Source: Megaustenia siamemsis (Eukaryota; Mollusca; Gastropoda; Stylommatophora; Ariophantidae). From it: a DNA stretch of 64,000 nt. The stretch spans positions 17,363,511 to 17,427,510 of the forward strand of contig JAVIAB010000047.1 of NCBI GenBank assembly GCA_032433765.1, given 5' to 3'. The translations under genes and the position numbers were made by a program. Positions 23,576-35,425 of the stretch are shown one piece after another. A model generated the notes under the pieces. It was given only the letters and a program-made list of their open reading frames with translations, had not been told where the DNA came from and made no database searches. Numbering within the stretch: the first letter of the stretch is position 1; the number at the start of each line of letters is the position of its first letter.

Positions 23576-24719
23576 TATTCATTTCTCAAAAGATTGACAA
23601 ATTTGAAACTTTCTGGTATGGATTCAGTTTTGTAACCAAAAATATTTTTTTTAATGTGAGATAAAACTTTTGCTAATCAGCTTGAATGTATATAAAACAA
23701 AGCATATGTACTTTCTATATCGAAAAGAGACAAATCAACAAAAGAATTAAAATATCTGTGATAAACAGCTGTGCAGTATGCATAAACTGTCATCTCACTT
23801 GTAATATTTCCCACATGAGTGCCCCACCTATATTAACAACTCACTTTGAACATGATAATATTAACATTTCCTGCAGACAAATTTTCACAATTTTAACATT
23901 CCCTTGCACACATGCCCCACCTCTATAATCAACACACTTGGACCCTTAACATAATTTTAACATATTTCATACACAATTTTAGCGTTTTCCAAGTATTCCA
24001 AGTACATTTCCCATTATGTACTGCGTCTGCATTATCAACATGGGCTTCCACCACAATTTTAGCAATGACAGCACAATTTTATCATTTTCTCTACAATGAA
24101 CACTCAACACAATATTAATACATGAGAACTCCCCTAATCACAGTTATTTTTTTTTGCTCAGCTTTCTCTCCGCCGTGCACACATGCAAGTGTGTACACAA
24201 TGGTAGCTTACTCACTCAGGCTTATAACACAATAAGTGGGGTAAAAGTTGGCCTTCTAACAGCTACTAGGGGTTTGAATGCCTGTGTTCCTGACAGGAGA
24301 TAAAATATGACTTGGAGGAGGTAGAAAAGAGAGAGGGGGGCGCAGGAGTAAGAGAAGAAGGATGAAGAATAAGATAGAGACTGACAGCTGGAGAACGATA
24401 ATTGCTGTTCATGGCTGGCACCCATAATGCATCTATAATTGAAACCAAGTTGTCTTCTTACCTCCCCTTTCACACACATGCACACATAAGCTAAAAACAC
24501 ACAAAATCCTTTGCTGGGTTTCATCTGCAGCTGTCTGGTTATTTCTGGAGCTTGTAGTGTAGTGATTGTGAATTACTGAATGTCTATTTGAGATAGATCA
24601 GTCTGTCAGGCTGGTGAATGAGATATTGTTGTCGACCTGCTGAATGAGAAAAGTTTCTGTTCTTCTCATTCTACGAGAAGTTTGCGCCAAGATTATTTTA
24701 TTTTTGCTTCAAAATATTT
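23576..24719. other. Intronic sequence, nothing coding recognised
   Basis: AT-rich. 23820-24120 has a loose periodicity of acaattttaacatt words, probably a decayed tandem repeat. Confidence 0.4.
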
Positions 24720-25155
24720 CTTTTTAGCTCCCATGTATTTTTGTAAGTTCCCGGACATTTCTGCTATCTTCCAGACATTTATTTTAGCTACCAAATTCTG
24801 TTAGCTCCCAGTTCACATATTATTGTTAGCTTCCAGTTTTTCCTGTAAGTTTTTCCTATAGTTAGCTTCTAGATATTTTAGCTAACTCCCAGATATTTCT
24901 GTAAGCTCCCAAATATTTGTATTAGTTCTCAATATTTCTGATAGGACTCACATATTCCTTTTATTTCCTTTACATCTCAGGGATATTGTTTCTTAACTCA
25001 GATATTTTTGTTAATAGTTCATTGTTTCTGTTAAATTCTCAGTGTTTCTGCTAATTCTCAGTTTGTCCATATAAAACTAATATATTTTGTGATAGATGTC
25101 ACATTTCTATTAACTCTCAGATATTTCTGGTAGCTCTTACATATTTCTGTTAGCT
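24720..25155. repeat. Decayed tandem repeat next to a homogeneous one
   Basis: Irregular copies of agctcccagatatttctgtt grade into the perfect 30-bp array that follows, which suggests one array with an ageing flank. Confidence 0.65.
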
Positions 25156-25432
25156 GAGAGATATTTCACCAAACCTCTGTTAACTCTCAGATATTTCACC
25201 AAACCTCTGTTAACTCTCAGATATTTCACCAAACCTCTGTTAACTCTCAGATATTTCACCAAACCTCTGTTAACTCTCAGATATTTCACCAAACCTCTGT
25301 TAACTCTCAGATATTTCACCAAACCTCTGTTAACTCTCAGATATTTCACCAAACCTCTGTTAACTCTCAGATATTTCACCAAACCTCTGTTAACTCTCAG
25401 ATATTTCACCAAACCTCTGTTAACTCTCAGTT
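25156..25432. repeat. Minisatellite, nine near-identical 30-bp copies
   Basis: Unit gttaactctcagatatttca plus ccaaacctct, with almost no changes between copies. Period 30 keeps a minus-strand frame open (VKYLRVNRGL repeats), which is not a gene. Confidence 0.96.
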
Positions 25433-26272
25433 ATTTCTGGTAGCTCTTACATATTTCTGTTAACCGAGACACATTTCACCAAATTTAGTTTTAACGTTGT
25501 GTGAATTTTGATGTATCTCAGTTTAAATATCAGTTTTGTCTGTTTGAATGCCATTTTTAACATGTGATCCAAGGTTTTGTGTCCGCATTTGCTTTTTTGT
25601 AAGGTAATGTGTGCTGCTATTGTGTAATAATGTGCCTCAGATTTTAATTGCCTGTCTAAATTTTGATCAATGTGTGATTATATCAATGTCTCTGTGTATC
25701 ATTCTCAGTTAGTGTATGTATCACTGTTTGTGCGTGTCTCAGTTTGTTAGTGTATGTATCCCTGAGTCATTTATGTTGTATCAGTTTGTCTGTGTTAGTT
25801 GGTATACAGTCATTTGAGTAGTGTGTTAATTTTTTATTTCATTATTTTATTTTAAATACTCGTTGACATGTCGTCTTGTGTATATACAAAGCTGATGCTA
25901 TTTTGTATGTATTTAGGGTATACGTCTACCCCATTGTTTAGTCAGAAATGTCATATTCCTTTAATTATAATCTGGATTATCTTATATCATTATAATGAAG
26001 TTGGGACTTCTATATACCTTTATGATTATATGTGTAGTTGTGTTTATGATATGTGCTTATGTTCCCTTTACTCACTTCTTTGTGTTTAGAATAAATTGTT
26101 GTTTCACATTTTCTTAGTCAAATCAAAACATAAAATCTAACCTTGTTACTCCATTTCTGGGACATAATTATTTCCTTTCTGTGAAGCTATTTCTCATTAT
26201 ATCTCTAATTCTATGTTAGTGATTTTGTCCTGCCATTTCCATCCTTTTATTCTGCGTAAGCATCCATTAATG
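25433..26272. other. Intronic sequence, nothing recognised
   Basis: T-rich unique sequence with tgtgtatc/cagtttgt words at 25680-25800, perhaps an old tandem repeat. Confidence 0.4.
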
Positions 26273-26545
26273 GACCCGTGTGTTACCGTGGCCTCATTAT
26301 GAGGGAAGGAAAGAATAGTAACATTGTGACCTTCCAGGCATGTCGTAAGAGGCGACTAAGGAGATTGATCGATGGCTTGACAGCCAAGCTGTCAGTGTAA
26401 AAAGTATTGTTATGGAAACAGAGCCATAGATTTTAGAAGCAGTGATTCAGCACACAAATGTGCCATTTTGACACACAAGGTTTCTGTTTTTGAGATTGTG
26501 GTTCTGCCCTCGAAAGGACAGTAGATAGATAGATAGATTTCTCAT
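26273..26545 (+). mobile_element. SINE family 5, copy with (GATA)n tail
   Basis: It contains gtgttaccgtggcctcatta, ggcatgtcgtaagaggcgac, gtaaaaagtattgttatgga and the end ctcgaaaggacagtagatagatagata. It matches 46385-46665 over its full length. Confidence 0.85.
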
Positions 26546-26689
26546 TTATTAGGTGCAATTTTTTTATTACTCCCATACTATCTAATTTATCTATCATTCT
26601 ATTACAACACATTTTGAAACTTGGAGAAATTCTCATTTATTTGATTATCTGTCTATTATATCTCATGAAATAGGCTCCCTCAATGAGAT

Positions 26690-26850
26690 AGAGCTGCCCG
26701 CACAGAACAGAGATAAATGGCGAGATTTGATGAAATATCTTTAAAGGCATTGAAAACTGCTAGAACAAAAATTCAGATAAGAGAGGGAGTATCTGGTCTA
26801 TGCCCTATGGGCTGGCTACGGCTCGAAAGGTCGATAGATAGATAGATATC
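26690..26850 (+). mobile_element. LINE-D 3' end with (GATA)n tail
   Basis: tggcgagatttgatgaaata, then gaaaactgctagaac, tatgccctatgggctggcta and cggctcgaaaggtcgatagatagataga. The same end is at 39615-39725, and related ends at 38470-38600 and 49190-49285. Confidence 0.7.
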
Positions 26851-27045
26851 TCATGTGTCAAACACTTATTCTGTTACACTTCTACAGTGTTTCCCACTAT
26901 TTTATTTATTACCTCCCTTAGTACATTGAATTCTTTGCACTCTCACATTCAACAAATTTGTAACATTTCTGTGCTATCTAATATATTATATCCAGTAATT
27001 AATATACACAGTCTTTTCTTTTATGAAAACACAATCGTAATGTTA

Positions 27046-27412
27046 CAGAGAATTGAAGCCTTTGAAATGTGGATATATAGAAGAATAGGTAGAATTGGAT
27101 GGAAGGAAAAGAAAACAAACGATGAATTCTTAAAACAACTAAAAATGAAAAGAGAACTACTAATTCAAACAAGACAAATGCGATTTTTGGGCCATGTTAA
27201 AAGACACAACAGCCTACTAAAAGTGATCCTGGAGGGGAAAATACAAGGTAAAAGAGATAGAGGCAGACCAAAACTAACATGGACGAGTAACATCAAAAGA
27301 TGGACAAATCATCCTATGACAACCTGCACCATCAAAGCAAGAGACAGCAGAATGGGTGTTCCATGGTAGCCAACCTTCGTTGCGGAGACGGCACTCGATG
27401 ATGATGATGATG
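27046..27412 (+). mobile_element. LINE-A 3' fragment
   Basis: The frame reads RIEAFEMWIYRRIGRIGWKE, RQMRFLGHVKRHNSLLKVIL and GRPKLTWTSNIKRW, then ends in gatgatgatgatga. A 13-bp duplication with one mismatch flanks it (aatcgtaatgtta at 27033-27045, aatcataatgtta at 27413-27425). It lies 150 bp upstream of the first alternative Qua2 exon. Confidence 0.88.
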
Positions 27413-27558
27413 AATCATAATGTTAATTTGCCATATTTTGCATTATTAAGAATTCTTGTGGAAGCAGCCAAGAGTTTGGTTAAAAGTTGTGGAGGTGGTG
27501 ATCCTTTTTAACGGTTGTTGTACTGGTGGTTATGTTGTCATGGATGCTTGTATTTCAG

Positions 27559-27661
27559 CCCGATGGTGAGGATGATTTGAAGAAACGACAGCTGATGGAG
27601 CTGGCTATCATGAACGGCACATACAGAGACACAAAAATGTTTCATCCTGCTCAATTCGCAC
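27559..27661 (+). CDS. QKI: QKI Qua2 exon, alternative version 1
   Basis: 103 bp, entering in phase 0 and leaving after one base (phase 1). The acceptor is tatttcag and the donor c|gtaagt. The peptide starts [20 protein letters not shown], continues TYRD, and ends in a version-specific [26 protein letters not shown] is the Qua2 motif, which in QKI and GLD-1 structures contacts the 5' part of the ACUAA site. The exon 125 nt downstream encodes the same motif and has the same phases, so the two look like mutually exclusive alternatives. Joined to the exon at 36907 the reading continues as Q-AHFQLGG. I have no expression data, so which version dominates is unknown. Confidence 0.93.
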
Positions 27662-27786
27662 GTAAGTTCTGACTTATTTTAACTGTAGCATTTTTAGTTT
27701 CAGATGCAAGGCTGGTCACTCAAGCTATTCCTTTATGAATACTTGTCCTTGACTAACATGGCTGCCTTGACCTATTCTTTCTTTAG
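27662..27786 (+). promoter_or_regulatory. 125-nt intron between the alternative Qua2 exons, with ACTAAC branch-point/QKI-site candidate at 27752-27757
   Basis: ACTAAC at 27752-27757 matches both the ideal animal branch point and the core of the QKI recognition element ACUAAY. The likely branch A at 27756 is 30 nt before the end of the acceptor AG of version 2. A TAAC half-site lies upstream at about 27680. Competition between QKI-type proteins and SF1 for such sites is known in vertebrates; that it happens here is inference. The intron is long enough for splicing, so simple steric exclusion is not an obvious explanation for exclusive use. Confidence 0.5.
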
Positions 27787-27907
27787 CCTGATGGGGAGGA
27801 TGACCTCAAGAAGCGCCAGCTAATGGAGCTAGCAATTATTAATGGGACTTACCGTGACACCACAAAGCCATGCCAGTCTCCATCTTTGAATTCTCTGCCT
27901 AGTGGCC
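27787..27907 (+). CDS. QKI: QKI Qua2 exon, alternative version 2
   Basis: 121 bp, phase 0 to phase 1, as in version 1. The acceptor is attctttctttag and the donor gtaagt. The peptide starts [20 protein letters not shown], continues TYRD, and ends in TTKPCQSPSLNSLPSG. Over the first 25 codons only one residue differs from version 1 (M to I), while 15 codons differ silently. That is the pattern of an old duplication under strong purifying selection. The tail after NGTYRD is six residues longer than in version 1 and rich in serine and proline, so the versions should differ mainly in the linker behind Qua2. If spliced after version 1, the first full codon across the junction is followed at once by TGA. 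Confidence 0.93.
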
Positions 27908-29887
27908 GTAAGTGTTTGCTGAGAACTGGTCTTCAGCGAACCATCATTCTTGTGTCCATGTGGTTGGCTCTTGTGTTTACTTTAGCTGTGTGCAGTGCCT
28001 GGCTTTTTACTTTCTGGACCTGATGAGGACATTTGTATCGGATTTGCTGAAGAACAACCTAGAGTATCTTGTTCCTTTTCTGTGCCCGTGGACATGTCTG
28101 GGGTGCTTTTCTAATTTACGTACTCACAAATACTGCAAAATCGAACAACCCAACACAATAACAAAAAAATTCATTGCTGTTTGCTCTACTCTAAAAGTAG
28201 TGTTTCAGCTATAATCATACAAATGTTGTGATATGTAAGAATGAAGACGTCCCATGGAAACAACATACCACTCATTTTTGAGATTGATATTTTACAAAAG
28301 TGGTTTCAAATTTGGATACTGATCAAAGATAAGAATATTTTGAAATAATTCATATTTATGCAACTGATTTTTAAATTAAAAAAAGTTTATGATAAACAAT
28401 TTTCAAAAAAGGAAAATGTAACCATTTTGGTGTAAATAATCATATTTTAACAACAAAAAATGTATATATATAAAAAAAAAAAACTTAAGTTATGGTGATT
28501 TTTGTGATCATTTTTTATGTATTGTAGCAGAGTTATACTGATGTCATGTTTCAGATGTGAGAAAATTTACTGAGACTACTAAAATATCATTGAAAAATAG
28601 CTGGGAATTGTTTCAGGGATCAAGAAATCAAACCATTCTCATGTTAAACCTCTGGTCTCATTATTATCTTGAACTTAAAATAAAATGGTTCTTGATTATC
28701 GGAGGGTTCATGTGTAAGGTGACAAGTTACAGAACAGTTTGGAAAAGCACCCCAGCTTTTTAAAAAAGTCCACTTGCTAGCCGTTATTGTACAATTTCTA
28801 ACCAAACTTCCCAAGCCAGCATGAATCGTAGGTCTCTTGCTTAGCCTATCCAATCTTGGTTTTCATGGCTTGGTTTTGTTGATCAATGTTTCCATGGTTG
28901 AGATGTTGTGCTTTGTTTTCTTATTTATAAATATTTTCTTCCAACCTTGCAACTGTATTTGGTTTTGCTTAATTTTTAGCTACATTTATGCTGTTTTGTA
29001 TGTGTGTGTTTTTATGTTTCTGGCATTATTACATATGTTCACTTCTGCTGAACTATGGAATGATCGTTTAGTAAAAAATGTCTCATTTATGTCATTTCTA
29101 TTTTTTTGCCGAGGACTTGTCAGGCTGTTATAGACGTCAAATTTAAGATATCTACTACCTCAACAGAGGATCGTGAAGCACAATTCTATGTTTGATCCCG
29201 CATTTGAGTAATAGAATATTCAAACTGCATTAATTTCTTTTTCTTGCATGTGTTTCATGATTTATTAGTGTGTTTTATAATGAATTAATAAATTTTGCTG
29301 TTTTAGTTTAGCATGCATGAGGGATAGCTACTTTACTTAGATCATTACTATTTAATTTGAAACTTATATTGCCGATAGTTGAATCTATAATTATGTACTA
29401 ACAAATATCTGCTGTGTGTGTCTAGTTATCATGTTGCTTATTTCATGGTAGTCTCATGCCAGAATATTTGTTGTTGACACATGAATGCCTTCTAGATAAA
29501 GCTTAGCTTGACAGTGTTTCTCAGTCCCGGAACAGATTCATTATTAATATTTGACATTTGATACTAGCAGTGATCACCTTCACACTTGATCAACTCATTA
29601 ATCAGTCTTCAGCTTTTTAAGGATATTGATAATCAGTACAAAACAAGAATAGATCACAATAATCAGTGTTTGACATTAGAAATGCTAATGGTGAATATCT
29701 ACAGTACCATTCACTTTATGTGCATTACTGACAAATGTATATCAGATTGGTCAGAAAAATTTACAATTTAAAATAATTTACTAATTACAGCAATTAGAAG
29801 TTACAAGAACACAAATAGCAAAGATTTTATTTTAGAGACTGGAAATTGTAAACTAATGTAATTATGGGAAAAGTTCTGTATTTCTGT
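27908..29887. other. Intron downstream of the alternative exons, nothing recognised
   Basis: AT-rich. No further Qua2-like exon copy was found between 27908 and 36906. ACTAAC at about 29397-29402 is the only strong STAR-type motif noticed near it. Confidence 0.45.
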
Positions 29888-31600
29888 TATGTCCAATCAA
29901 AATGTTATGTCTAATCAATATATGGTTGTGTCCAAAAAAAATATGTTTGTGTCCAAACAAAATATGTTTGTGTCCAATCAAAATATGTTTGTGTCCAATC
30001 AAAATATGTTTGTTAGTGTCCAAACAAAATATGTTTGTGTCCAAACAAAATATGTTAGTGTCCAATCAAAATATGTTAGTGTCCAATCAAAATATGTTAG
30101 TGTCCAAACAAAATATGTTAGTGTCCAAACAAAATATGTTAGTGTCCAATCAAAAAATGTTAGTGTCCAAACAAAATATGTTAGTGTCCAATCAAAATAT
30201 GTTAGTGTCCAATCAAAATATGTTAGTGTCCAATCAAAATATGTTAGTGTCCAAACAAAATATGTTAGTGTCCAAACAAAATATGTTAGTGTCCAAACAA
30301 AATATGTTAGTGTCCAATCAAAATATGTTAGTGTCCAAACAAAATATGTTTGTGTCCAATCAAAATATGTTTGTTTGTTTCCAATCAAAATATGTTTGTT
30401 TGTTTCCAATAAAAATATGTTTGTTTCCAATCAAAATATGTTTTGTTTGTTTCCAATCAAAATATGTTTGTGTCCAATCAAAATATGTTTGTTTGTTTCC
30501 AATCAAAATATGTTTGTTTGTTTCCAATAAAAATATGTTTGTTTCCAATCAAAATATGTTTTGTTTGTTTCCAATCAAAATATGTTTGTGACCAATTAAA
30601 ATATGTTTGTGTCCAATCAAAATATGTTTGTTTGTGTCCAATCAAAATGTTTGTTTGTTTCCAATCAAAATATCTTTGTTTGTTTCCAATCAAAATATGT
30701 TTTGTTTGTTTCCAATCAAAATATGTTTGTGTCCAATCAAAATATGTTTGTTTGTTTCCAATAAAAATATGTTTGTTAGTGTCCAATCAAAATATGTTAG
30801 TGTCCAAACAAAATATGTTAGTGTCCAAACAAAATATGTTAGTGTCCAAACAAAATATGTTAGTGTCCAATCAAAATATGTTAGTGTCCAAACAAAATAT
30901 GTTTGTGTCCAATCAAAATATGTTAGTGTCCAAACAAAATATGTTAGTGTCCAAACAAAATATGTTAGTGTCCAAACAAAATATGTTAGTGTCCAATCAA
31001 AATATGTTTGTGTCCAATCAAAATATGTTTGTGTCCAATCAAAATATGTTTGTTTGTTTCCAATCAAAATATGTTTGTTTGTTTCCAATAAAAATATGTT
31101 TGTTTCCAATCAAAATATGTTTTGTTTGTTTCCAATCAAAATATGTTTGTGACCAATTAAAATATGTTTGTGTCCAATCAAAATATGTTTGTTTGTGTCC
31201 AATCAAAATATGTTTGTTTGTTTCCAATAAAAATATGTTTGTTTGTTTCCAATCAAAATATGTTTTGTTTGTTTCCAATCAAAATATGTTTGTGTCCAAT
31301 CAAAATATGTTTGTTTGTTTCCAATAAAAATATGTTTGTTTGTTTCCAATCAAAATATGTTTGTGTCCAATCAAAATATGTTTGTTTGTGTCCAATCAAA
31401 ATATATTTGTGTCCAATCAAAATATATTTGTGTCCAATCAAAATACGTTTGTGTCCAATTAAAATATGTCCAATCAAAATATAAGTCCATTCAAAATATG
31501 TTTGTGTCCAATCAAAGTATGTTTATGTCCAATCAAAATATAAGTCCAATCAAAATACATTTATGTCCAATCAAAATATGTGTCCAATGAAAATATGTCT
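29888..31600. repeat. 1.7-kb minisatellite, 19-26-bp units, with higher-order duplication
   Basis: Units such as gtccaatcaaaatatgttag and tttccaatcaaaatatgttt. A marker variant accaattaaaatatg recurs at 30591 and 31152, 561 bp apart, and the units around it repeat in the same order. The multi-frame open readings (NQNMFVS, KYVSVQT) are artefacts. Confidence 0.95.
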
Positions 31601-32616
<1,016 letters not shown>

Positions 32617-32667
32617 ATATTTGGGTTACACATTACTCCAACTACTCCACAGTCTCTTATCTAATCA

Positions 32668-32999
32668 TCATCATCATTGAGCGCCATCTCCGCAATGAAG
32701 GTTGGCTACCATGGAGCACCATTTTACTGTCTCATGCTTTGATGGTGCAGGTTGTCATAGGCTGACTTGACCATCTTTCAATGTTACTCGTCCTTGTTAA
32801 TCTTGGTCCTCCTCTGCCTCTTTTACCTTGTATTTTCCCCTCCAAGATTACTTTTAGTAGGCTGTTGTCTTTTTAACATGGCCCAAAAATCACATTTGTC
32901 TTGTTTGAATTGTATTTAGTAGTTCTCTTTTAATTTTTAGTTGTTTTAAGACTTTATTATTTGTTTTATTTTCTTTCCATCCAATTCTACCTATATCTA
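32668..32999 (-). mobile_element. LINE-A 3' fragment, minus, with exact target duplication
   Basis: It starts tcatcatcattgagcgccat and reads through accatggagcaccatt and aagattacttttagtaggct like the other LINE-A ends. It is flanked by a perfect 11-bp ttatctaatca at 32657-32667 and 33000-33010. Confidence 0.88.
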
Positions 33000-33087
33000 T
33001 TATCTAATCAACTATTCCTTTTTTTAAAAATATAGTTTTTTTTTATACAGTCTGCTATTCCTGTTGCACATTTTGCTATCAATCATA

Positions 33088-33590
33088 ATAGTATCATCAT
33101 TCTCAAGTACCATGCTAGTTGGTGATCATGTCTCACCATAACTTTCGATCTCAACAGATATTTATCATTTCTGTTGTTGACCTTCTGCCAAGCCATTCTC
33201 TTAAGCTATCTTTTTTCTTCCCTCTATATCTTCGTTCCTTAACTTTCCCAGTGATTACATTATATTCCAGCTGTTCCCTTCTCATTACATGGCCCAAAAA
33301 TGATGATTGTTTTTTCCTGATATTGGAAATTGGCTCTCTCTCTCTTTGCTTTCAGAATGTTTTCATTACTCTTCTTAGTTGTCCATAGTATTCTCAACAT
33401 TTCTTCTGTAAAACCACAATTCTACTGCCTCCAGAGATTTTCTTGTCTGCTGTCCTATTGTCCATGATTCACATCCATATGTTAAGTCTGGCTCTACATA
33501 ACATTTAAGAACTCTTATTCCTACCAGTATACTTTTCTTAAAAAAGTGTTCCATTCTTGCCACTAATATTCTTGTTTCTTAACAGATCAT
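33088..33590 (-). pseudogene. LINE-B 3' fragment
   Basis: Minus frame 33563-33375 reads [20 protein letters not shown] and [18 protein letters not shown], nearly identical to 5863-6000. The 3' end has catcattctcaagtacc, parallel to catcatcaagtactgg at 5555. Confidence 0.85.
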
Positions 33591-33839
33591 TAATCCTATT
33601 ATGTGGTTCTTTTTAATATGATCACGTAAATCCTAAGCAAAGTTATGCTATAAGGGCCATCTTGAAAAGCCTGAACAATTCAAATATCTAAGATTGTCAT
33701 CCATAATAATGTCATGAAGAATGAAGGTAAAGAATAGAATAACACTGACAATAGTTGCACATTTAAACAATTATAAATAATTGAGCCAGACATTATAATA
33801 TATATCTTGGTATCACCTGGAAGGATAAAGTGACAAACA

Positions 33840-34170
33840 TGGCGGTCATGACTTGCACAGGCCTCCCGAATATCTACATGCTGCTCAAACAACGTAGGTT
33901 ATACTGGCTTGGCCATGTACACCGTATGAAAGATGGCCGCATACCAAAAGATATACTCTACGGACAACTGGCAGATGGTAAAAGTACTAGGGGGCACCCA
34001 AAACTTTGATTTGTAGATGTGTGTAAATGCAACATGAAGACTGAACATAAACTCTGCAGCATAGGAAGACAAAGCTGCAGACCGCATTCTCTAGAAACAC
34101 ACTCTAAAGGTTCACCTCAAACAAGAAGCAGACAGATTCATAGAGAAAGAGGATGCACAGTGAAAGAAAA
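33840..34170 (+). pseudogene. Reverse-transcriptase C-terminal remnant, another LINE family
   Basis: The frame reads LPNIYMLLKQRRLYWLGHVH, RMKDGRIPKDILYGQLADGK and STRGHPKL, a common C-terminal block of endonuclease/reverse-transcriptase proteins. A stop follows and further pieces continue with cgcattctctagaaacacac. Confidence 0.72.
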
Positions 34171-34329
34171 GAAAAAATATTTCTAGGGGCGCTGAAAAAT
34201 CATAGTTAACTATGACTGATGGAGGCTACAACAACTACTACATTCTAATATCAAAAAGTGTTGCCAGCAAAACATGGACTCATGCAAACATAAGATCTTA
34301 GGCTTCTCATAAAGAGACCAACACAAATG

Positions 34330-34520
34330 GAAAGTTCATTTTAAAAAAGCATCCAATAAAGTGGACTCACAGAAAAGAAACATTTCAAATTCTGGGATGG
34401 ACATATTGCAAGATCCAGCATTACATCACTCTATGGGGATAGTATCAGGTGGAAGGGAAGAGAAAATGGACTGATGACATTAAAGACTGGACCCACACAA
34501 AAAAATGTGAACAAACCAAG
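34330..34520 (+). mobile_element. LINE 3' remnant
   Basis: The frame contains ILGWTYCKIQ, VEGKRKWTDDIKDWTHTKK, a decayed version of the C-terminal GRRRxRWxDDIKDWTG block. Confidence 0.55.
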
Positions 34521-34578
34521 AAACTAATACATGGATAGAAACAGGGAAGAAAGATAATGAACAACTCAGTCTGTTGGC

Positions 34579-34800
34579 ATTCCAAGGAAAAGCTAGGGTA
34601 GGAATTCCAAGGAAAAGCTAGGGTAGGAATTCCAAGGAAAAGCTAGGGGAGACATTCCAAGGAAAAGCTAGGGTAGGAATTCCAAGGAAAAGCTAGGGGA
34701 GACATTCCAAGGAAAAGCTAGGGTAGGAATTCCAAGGCATAGCTAGGGTAGGAATTCCAAGGAAAAGCTAGGGGAGACATTCCAAGAAAAAGCTAAGGGA
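34579..34800. repeat. Minisatellite, 25-bp unit
   Basis: Unit attccaaggaaaagctaggg plus taggа-type end (tagga or agac), spaced exactly 25 bp, nine copies. Two unit variants alternate towards the end. Confidence 0.93.
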
Positions 34801-35254
34801 TTAGACAGGCAGGCACTCATCCATGTTCTTATATAATGTAGTTTCTTATTTTTTTTTCAACATTTGTTTTGTTGTTGTCTTTATCCACTGAACTATCCTT
34901 ATACATTTGTCTATATATTTCTGTAACATTGTGAGGTAGTTTTTTTACCCAGTGAGCTGTCCTTTTCAAGCAGCTTCTTAGTGAGGAGGCCAGTGATATT
35001 ATATTCCCCAACTGTGCACAAGAATGTCAAAAGCATAATGCTACTGTGCTGGCTTTGTGATTAATTGAATGAAGGTTCAAACATATTTATTCTGTACTCT
35101 TCCAGTTGACCCACCTGAACAGGTACCTGATTCATTACTTTTTCTTCCATTCCTCATTTGCTTTAGCGTCGAGGTGAAATATAATTTGCAGTCTTTTGCT
35201 CTTCTGTTTGCCTTGGCTGCTGTTATATTTCCTAGTGTTTCCAATAATCCATCA

Positions 35255-35425
35255 ATCCATCTTTTTTGTGGTCAGCCTTTAGGTCTGGTGCTCTCGCAAC
35301 GTTTATTGAAAGCTTGTTGTGTTGTGTTTTGATCTTTCTGCCTTGTCATGTGGCCAAACCATTTTATCGGTTGTTTCTTATTACATTCTATGGTGGGGGT
35401 TATTACTCCTGACTCACTGAGTTGT
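35255..35425 (-). mobile_element. LINE-C 3' fragment, minus
   Basis: The minus frame reads KKQPIKWFGHMTRQKDQNTT and QQAFNKRCESTRPKG, matching INWFGHITRQKELTMTQRAI at 23310. Confidence 0.72.

Noticed and set aside
25156..25432. CRISPR-like direct repeats of 30 bp
   Set aside because: Copies are head-to-tail with no unique spacers, in animal DNA. It is a minisatellite.
28557..28763. 68-residue + frame after the alternative exons, considered as a third Qua2 or tail exon
   Set aside because: It shows no Qua2 motif, no good acceptor in the right phase and no proline-rich character.
29889..31590. Long open frames rich in NQNMFVS/KYVSVQT
   Set aside because: They are translations of a minisatellite in several frames and both strands, without start context, splice sites or non-repeat sequence.
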